Positions 21,801-30,800 of a stretch of DNA of 43,429 bases are shown here, piece by piece. Source of the stretch: Helochares maculicollis (taxonomy: Eukaryota; Arthropoda; Insecta; Coleoptera; Hydrophilidae); contig JAWQRO010000310.1 of the NCBI GenBank assembly GCA_033557835.1, positions 1-43,429 of the forward strand, written 5' to 3'. The translations under genes and the position numbers were made by a program. The notes under the pieces are model-generated. The model was not told the DNA's origin. It searched no databases and saw nothing but the letters and a program-made list of their open reading frames with translations. The number at the start of each line of letters is the position of its first letter. Within the stretch, counting starts at the first letter, position 1.

Positions 21801-24800
21801 CAAGGTCTGGACTGTAAGTAGGGTGCTCGAGAATTTTCATTCTTGTAGTGTTTAAATATTGGGTGCATGTTTCCATGCAGCGAACTGGAGTGTTGTCATG
21901 ATGCAGAAGTCCGATTTTTATTTTTGAATTTGGTCGTCTGTTCTTCAGAAAGTCCATTATTAGGCAGGCATTATTAAGTGTACTACTTAGTTGTGGCCGT
22001 CCTCAGCGTATCCAATATGAGGTGCTTCGCAATTCCACTTGATTGGAAAAGTACAACTATCATGTGCAGATTTATTGATTTGGATCTTTTAACAGCAAGT
22101 ATCTTTATCATTTAAGAACAACTTTCAATACATCATAATAATACAACCAAATTTCGTTATCTACCACAACGTTGATGGCATCAGTATATCCATATGAAAT
22201 AATTCTAGCATCTCCCGACACCTCGTAACACATCGTGTCATCTGTCCTTTAGACGGACTCTGCAGCACCTAAATACAACAAAGTTTCTTCACATGCAAAT
22301 AATTGTACAGATTATAACGAATTGTTGCTGTAGCTTGCCTTAAGATATCCTCGATCTGCTGGTAGTGATTTCTTTTGAGCATTAGTCAACGTTTAAGCCA
22401 CATGCGAAGTTATACTTCAAAACTGCCCCTACCTCCTTTTGTTTTATGACCAGGATTTTATAGCAGCTCCTTTACAATATCTCTACTAATGAGTAACTCA
22501 GCTCACCTATTCGGTGCGGCAATTAGTATATAAGAATGAACTGCGAGCTCAGTAAATTTCCATTAAATCCAGAGATCATATTAATTTGAAATTGATATAG
22601 TAGCTTCATGTGCATATCAACGATCATTAGAATTTAATTAAATCTTCTCGACACAACGTTATTTGAAACCAATTGCAATGCATAGAAAAATATTTGTCAA
22701 CTATGTACCCTACCATATAAACATATAAGACATAATCATATTATAATAGTAACTAATTTTATTCAATAGATCAGTTATTGGTACTTATTTGTGAACCTTT
22801 GGCTTTGAGTTGCTAAACCAAGTCTCCTGTCCTACTGACTCATCAATGCCCAGCCCAAACCGCTGAACCGAAGACAATGGAATTTCTTAGAAACATTGCT
22901 TTCATGTTGTAAGCAATGCATAAGGAAGGAATTTCTAAAATTCCGCTTCTGAGGGGGTGAAAATAGGGGTTGACGGTCTTGTATCTCCAAAGCTAAAAGT
23001 GCTACAAACATGAAAATTTTACTTTTAGAATTTGCGTTTAAAATTAAGAGTCTATTTGGCCGCTTTTCAAATTTTAGATTTGCGAAAGGGTAGATGGGGG
23101 GTTAAAATTTTGTCTATTGTACAGACACTTATATTTCAAAAACTGATGATATCGATGGGAACTCAGTTATGTTTGTACTCTTATCAAATCTGAGAAATAC
23201 GTAGTGCCCCGTTTTACGAAAACTCACTTTATAATGGGGAGGGGGGCTTAATAGAAGTATCAGTATGTTAAACACCGTTTTTACTACAGATGAGAAAAAT
23301 TGAGATTATGACTGTTCTTTAAAATTAAAAAATAATTGTTTTGTCGTTTTTTGTGAGTTCAATTGAAAAAGCGGTAGGGACGAGAAAATTGGAATGCAGA
23401 TAACTCATTAAACATAATTAGGCATGTGTGTTTTCGTTTTGTAATTGCATTAATTCAGAGGCCGTGAAAGGGGAGTTTTAAAGAAACTGATGTTTTACAC
23501 AATCTTTCTGATACAAAGGAGATTTAAATTGTACTTCTAAAGTAACGAATAACGAAACTGACTCCTTCCATCCCTCATCAATTTTAGGGGATTAAAAGAT
23601 ATGAAGATTTTTAAAACTTAGATTAATAGGGAACAGTTGAAATTTGCTATAATTTAGTTTTAATCTACAGGCGGCCATGCCTCGTATCTATCATTACAAC
23701 TGTCAATTTATTGGTCAAATTTATTTTGCTTATCTGGCTTTGAACATTTCGGAATCTTCAATACAATGAATGTGGATGCACTTGCAGTAAGCAAGGAACT
23801 ATATTTGGTGTATTATGCTCATCAAAATGGATCATGGGGCGATATATAGTAATATCGGGCTATAGACTCTTATGTTTCAAAGACATCGTAATTAATATGA
23901 TAGTTTTTCAAAAAGTCCAAAGAAAGTAGAAGTAGATTTAATTATTTACAACGATGTTTTTAGTATCTTGAACTCTTAAATGCATTATCAATTCCTAGTT
24001 TTTCTGCAATTTTTGGCTGCTGCAATTCGAATTCGATATTATAGCTGTGATAAAAATACAGTAAATTCATGCAAGCGAAGCTGCTGGTATTTGCGTGTTT
24101 AATTGTAAAGCAAAATAATTATTGAATAATTTCAATGGTGATCATCAATTACACTAATTGTACCGCCCAAGCCATCTGTGTGTTTATTTCACAGGGCAGA
24201 CCATGTCTGACTGATTTTCTCTTCGCTTACTGATGACTCAAGAAGTTGCCATTTGTGATGTACGGCATCACGTGACACACTATATAAATAATTTTAATTC
24301 CTTTTGAATTTGATTAATTATTTACACGATTTAGTATTCATTACACCCAACATAGTAATTTTGATGCCATTTGGGATAAATTTACTAGAAGATACCCATG
24401 TCACATATCAAGCCTCACAAACCACTTTCGCAAACAAAATTTCTTTTTGATATAAAAATATTCACTTCTGCTAGTAAATAGACCGGATAAATCTAAATTA
24501 TACTTCTTTGAAATTGAAATTATTGCAATAGTGCAGTAATATCTAGTTATTTTGGTATTACGACTAGAGCAAGCAAGGTCTTGTATATAGTGTGTCACAT
24601 ACTTCTTTTTACGAACATGTCCACAAGGACTACACAAGTAAACAACTAAAACATGCAAAAACAGTTGACCACTTTTGCTTATTTTTGCTAGGTGCGCTTC
24701 CAACTCCTTATTAAACAAGTTTTGACTAGAAACCACGCTTCAATATGTCAACAATTTCGCATGTTTTACGTTTCAATTTCATGAATTGCAAAACAGCGAT

Positions 24801-27800
24801 TTTGGGCAACCTAAGTGTCAAAAATTGACCGATGTAAGTTCCTCGAATATGCACTAAAATCAACAATATTACTAATGCGAAGCATTCGCTGCATTGAGCC
24901 ATAAAATATAATGCTAGCAGGTGTAACAGTCAATGGTGGCAAATTTAATAACGCTTGAGCAAATGTGGCTTCCATAAAATTGAGCAAGTAACACTTGAAT
25001 AGAAATAATTTAACTATTATAACGATAGTCTCGCATACCAATACCTACGGACTTATGGAGCTCAACTAGGAAAACTTACCATTAAAAATCTGCACTTTTA
25101 CTCAGAGATAAATATGTATTTTTGTTTCGATGCTGATATTTCACATTCTTAGTAATTGATATGTGTTCACAGGGTTTTTAAGGAGTAGGAAAGATAAGTC
25201 AAAACAAAAGAAGGCCAAAAAGAAAAAGGATAATTCCGACAACCAAAGCAATAAGGAAGAAAAGTCAGATTTGTAAGATCTCTGCCACATTTTTTAATTC
25301 TCTTAACTTTGTAACGCTTGTACTTTGGCTTATTACCGTTTATTTACAATTATTATTTATAATCAACTCTAGTCACGTCTCTGCAACAGCTGCAATCCAT
25401 TTCAAAGGGCCACTTGTGGACAGCACAAGCTTCTTGCCTAGTATAAGACAATCGGTTATCTCTTATGTAATGCAGTATTTTTGCTTTTGATACGTTTTAG
25501 CAATGTTTCATAACATTTGCTGCAATATTCTGGAAATTAGAATATGGAGAGAAGAGGTGAAAAATCAATTGGGCTTTACATTATTAAATCATGATATAAA
25601 CGTTACGAAGAGGCTTAAGACCTCAAAATATTTATCAAATTTTTAAGTAGAAATTGCCCATTAACTGAATCGGTAATAAAATTTGATACAACAAAACAGA
25701 AAGAGAACTTTATTTCATCAAAATCTAAAATTAACTCTACATTTTTCAGATTACTCTTTGTCTTTCTTGACTAACTCTTACACTTTTTTTATATTTTTAT
25801 AATTTGTACGTCTAGACTTCACATATTTGTCTAATCTTGATTTTTCAGGATTTTCTGTTCGTGATTTATGAACGATCAACAATCTCTAGATGCTCACTGA
25901 AGAAAGCATTGCAATGCTCCCTTTCCTTTAGATTTGATTTTTTCAGGCTTGTATATGAAGACGAGCTTAACTTAATGAAGGCTAAGTTATATGCACCAAG
26001 AAAGTAAAGCATAGCGAGCTGCTCTTGGATTCAAATGTGATGCTCTTATACACAAAGCTTTGCTCTGTCGATGGTGCCGGCACAACCTGTCTGCTTAATC
26101 TTAAAATCTCAACATAATGTATGGAGTATAAAAGTATATATAACAATATATTCATACCTGATAAAGGAAAAACTGATTTTTCGGCGTTTTGTTTGCTTAA
26201 AATAAAAATCTATACTTTAATTCTTATCAAACTTTTCGACTGAAAAAAATAAGTACTGCATTAATATGAGATAACCCATCAGCTACCCAATTTTTGCAAT
26301 TTAAATCATGCCATGGTTTGAATTACAAGGTTTAGTCCAAAGACGGGAATGAGGCTTCGCTTAAATTGTGTCTTGCGTATCAGTAACAATTACGACCTAA
26401 GTTTTGCTTCTAAATTTTCCCAAACACTATATTCTCATCGCAATAACATCCCTTTCTGATACTCAATTCATAACCTGTAGTCATTGTATAAATAGGCTAA
26501 CTCAACTTAAACGTGCAATTACCGACTTGGCAGCATTAATGCTTATTTCACATAAGTTTCAGTAGTTGAATTAATTTTTTTGTTTGGCTATTCAAAATTG
26601 GCGTTTTCGCATGTTTAGGGAAGAAAAAGAGGAGACTAGGAAGAGTCAGACCTTGGCAGAAGCCGAACCAGAAGGGCCCGAGGTCGACGAAGATGGGTAT
26701 GGAATTCAACCGGCTGCCCCACAAAATTGGACGACTAACGACAAGGGAAGTTTCTATTCGTCATCTGATTCAGATTCGGATGACGAACGGGAACGAAAAA
26801 TCCGAGTGGAAATAAAGCCGTTGAATAATGGGACAGCTCCAATGTCGGCGTCTGTCGATGAGCTGAGAGCTACGGTTGAGAATTTGTATTTGGCGCCATC
26901 TGGTGGGGGACTGGTGCGGAGGGGATCCGTTATGGACGGGTCCGATAACACTATGAAACGGTCGCAGTCCGTTTCCCAACAATTGGGGAAGCCTAGCAGC
27001 GACTTGCTTGGCCTAAATTTGTTCCAGAGTCCGGCCGCTTCTAATGCTTCTACGCCTACAAGTTCGCACCCGTACGCCCCTCTGCAGAGTCCTTCGCAAC
27101 CTACACTTAATTCTCCTACATTGTCTTCAGGTTCCAGATATGCCGGTAATTAATTCCTTTGTTTCGTATGATTCTTGCTGTTATTTACGAGGGTAGGCCA
27201 ATTCATTCGTGACTTTTTGAATGACACAGGGTTTTTTTTTCGTGACAAAAACTCGTTTTATTTCTCAACATAGTCGCCTTCGAGCTCTTTACATCTCGTC
27301 CAATTTTTCTATCCTTTCCAAAAATTGCCTAGGTCCTCAAACTAAGTGTTTGATCGTGAGATGATTTCATCATTGCAGTCAAATCTTTTTCCGAGCCATT
27401 TCTTTAAGTTTGGAAACAAGAAATAGTCACTCTGGGTAAATCCGGAGAATAAGGCAGATTAGGGAGCAGTTTGTAACCGAATTCATGAAATTTCGCCATG
27501 AAGACTTTTTCTTTGCCAAACGCGGTCGAATTTTAGTCAAATTGTCATTAAATTAGACCAATAGGTTGGCATATTTGCCATCGATTGTTCTTTCCTTTTG
27601 TTGGTAATCAATGTGGATTATACTGCATGTATCCCAAAAATTGGTCGCTATAACTTTATTAGCTGACAAACCCTTCTTTGGCGCCAATTCATCTGGTGAA
27701 ATCCATTGTTTTGACTGTTGCTTGGTCTCTGGTGAATATGTTTGTGGTCAGTGGTAAGTAAATGTGGCACCCATCTTACGGAAAGCTGTGTCATACCAAA

Positions 27801-30800
27801 GTGATTCTTCAAAATCAAATACGCTGAACCATGTAATTTGCCTGTGTCTTCCACAATCTTCCACTCTTTCAATCCCTAATCAACCAACACCATATCATGA
27901 ATTTTTTCAATTGTTTCGGGTATAGCAACCTCAACTCAGCCACAACGCAGTTTAATAAACTACTACTTTATCGTTAAAATTGATGGTTAAGACTCTCCAT
28001 AGTATTTATCAAGCTTAGCCTTTGCTTGAGTGATGTATTTCCGCAAAAACTAATGTTTGATAAGCACGCGAAATTCACTTCTCACCATTTTCTCCTCAAT
28101 TCAGGGAGTTGTCCGCTATCAGTTTCTGACTAACAACAGAAAAGACGCAGCTTGTTCAAATTTTGACATGAGTCAATTGACAAATGCTAGTTGACGGCAG
28201 TAGTGTTGACCTTCCAGTCAATAACCTGAAAAATCATAGTCACGGACTTATCAACCCACCTTCATAATATAGACTCTTTTGCAATAGACGTAAACAATTA
28301 ATGTTGCTTAACTGTTATGAAAGATCTAGGTGACCTATTTTCTGAAGTTGGGGAGATTCAACCTCAGCCAGTTCCTGGTCCAAAAGTCCGACAAACACCA
28401 ACGCCTACATCCGGATATATGTCAATACCACGTCCTCCATCGCGGCGCTCCGAAGGACCGCCGAGAGGCCACATAAGTCCAGCACCCATATCGCGTGCCG
28501 ACAGCGTAGGTAGCCTCGACTTCCGGACTTCTTGTGTTCCTGTGGGTGTATCGAGAGGGCCTTCACCTTTAACTATTGGGCTGGCCGATACTATTCCACT
28601 TGCTGTTGCCTTCCACGAAATTGTTCATTCGTATTTTAGGGGAGCTGATGAAACGAAGTAAGTTTAACTGACTTCCAGCTGTGAATCGTTTCTAACTAAA
28701 TGCGAGGAGCAAAACATTCTGCAAAGCTAGATTTAAAAAATTATATTTTGTTATTTGTTTGTGCAGGTGTCAAGTAAAAATGTCAGGTGAAATGATGTTA
28801 TCGTTTCCTGCCGGCATTGTGGCAATGCTGGCCAAGAATCCTAATCCAGCTAAGCTGGCCTTCAGGGTGAAAAATACTCAAAGACTTACTAGTATTTTAC
28901 CTAATAAACAATTAGTTTCTATGTAAGTTTCTTCTGAATGTTTTTCGTGCCACCTTCGTAACAAATTTTGTTCTTTTCAGTGACAGTGGACAATCTGGAG
29001 CTGAAAGCTTAGTTTTAGAGTTTAGTATGTCTGCTTTAAGTGCCCTACTGAAAAACCAGTCAGAACAAAATCCAAGCGCGTCATATTTTAATGTAGATAT
29101 ACTGAAATACCAAGTAAGTATCTCATACGTATTCATAATTATCACATCCTTGTATGATATACTAGCAATTTGGCGCATCTTCACTTTCTTTCTGGTAGAC
29201 TTCATGAGCAATTTTTCCAATAATACGTTTGAAATTTTGAGTTAATTTAGGAGATTAATCAGGAATCATTGTGTATAGAACTATTAATTTCACTAATTTT
29301 CCTACAATAGTCACTTTCGTCAGATAAATGCATAAACATGTGTAATATTAGGAACTAAAAAAACGAGTTACATAGGTTTGCCATAGTAAGTTAATAAAGC
29401 ATGTGTAGATGTGTCGCAAAGCAAACTTTCATGATGACATTTCCAATAGTAAAGAGGAATAGAGAAATCAAGAAATAATTACAAAAATCAATATTAGTGC
29501 TACTAGAAGCAGAACTACTACCAATGCTAAAAACAAATATACAGCATATACAAATCGGTGGCAAAGGAGTCAAACCTTTGGAGATGGAGGAGAGATAGGG
29601 AAACGTTGAAGATGCAATAATGGAAGTAATATGGATATACTAAAATGTTTATGAAGAACAACTCGATTTGTGCACTATAACACAATTAGGACATGCGAGT
29701 CTTTTCATGACTAAGGCAAAAGGGAACTGGTTAGTTGAGAAATCGCCAACCTTTAAGGATGTCCACGATTACCTGAATCCCATAGATCCTATAGTAAGGG
29801 TATGTGGCTTTCAATGGCACTATGGCTCGAGAGCCAACTGCTAAGTGGTGCCTTCATGAAGTAAAAACTGACATCCAAAGAAAAAAGACGATACAATGAT
29901 TCAATGGACTTCTCGTCCGTTCCTATCAAAATCAGCGCTGGTCCAAAAATCAGGATACGTACAACTCGTAGCTGTAAAAAAAGTAAAAGAACGTTGTGTT
30001 GTTTCTTTTATGGTAAAACAAATTATAAAATCAAGCACAACTTCTTCGGTCAAAGCTGGACTGAAAATGAGATGACTGGAGTGCAAATGGAAATTTGTCC
30101 GGTATAATATTTCTCCAACCACTGACAAGAAGGCCCAAATTGTGGTGGAGGGCAGAACATTCAAGCGCATCTGATCCCTACAATGGGCACAGCAAGACTG
30201 AAACAAGTGATGGCTAAAAAAAACATTATGAGGCACATTCAATCTTGCGAACCGTTGAAGGGCGGCTAAAAATAAGATGAGTCTTGGTTTGAGATGGAAA
30301 TTTCTAGAAATGTGATATCTACAATGGCCGAAGCTAGACTGAAAATTAAGCAAGTTATGATCAGTCAAAGAATAATGAGCACATTCGATCTCTCCAATCA
30401 TTGAAGCATGTCTAAAAATAAGATGAGTTATGGTTCTGGATGGAAATTTCCAAAACATCTGATCTCTACAACAGTCGAAGCAAAACTGAAAATAAAACAA
30501 GTGATGACCACGGATAGAATAATAAAGCACATCCAATCACTCCAGCCGCCGAAGCAAGACTCTAAATAAAATGAGTCATGGTCCCAAATGGAGCTATGGT
30601 TTTGGATGGTAATTTTCAAAACATCTGATCTCTACAACAGCCTAAGTAAAACTGAAAATAAAACAAGTGATGACCACGGACAGAATAATGAAGTGCATCC
30701 GATTACTCCAGCCGTCGAAGCAAGAATCTAAATAAGATGAGTCATGGTCCCAGATGGAAATTTCCAGATATGTGATCTTTACATTGGCCGAAGCTAGTCT

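Larger units (their letters stand above)
18814..25172 (+). other. FCHo intron 5 (6.4 kb)
   Basis: GTACGT donor, GTTCACAG acceptor. It contains a 15-bp tandem repeat (20281-20370), a GC-rich patch that may be a LINE tail (20410-20700), a mariner relic (21600-22250), an unclassified possible repeat (22850-23640) and two TCACGTGA palindromes. A 123-codon minus-strand ORF at 19893-20264 has no recognisable domain and is antisense within the intron. The remaining AT-rich sequence shows nothing I can name. Confidence 0.6.

Noticed and set aside
26584..26618. In-frame extension upstream of FCHo exon 7 (AIQNWRFRMFR)
   Set aside because: Lies before the TTTAG acceptor; starting the exon at 26619 is the only choice that continues phase from exon 6.
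29901..30536. 211-codon minus-strand ORF rich in hydrophobic residues
   Set aside because: It lies largely in the satellite array; the shorter ORFs at 30428-32160 repeat the same phrases because they translate the same monomers. There is no start context, domain or independent support.
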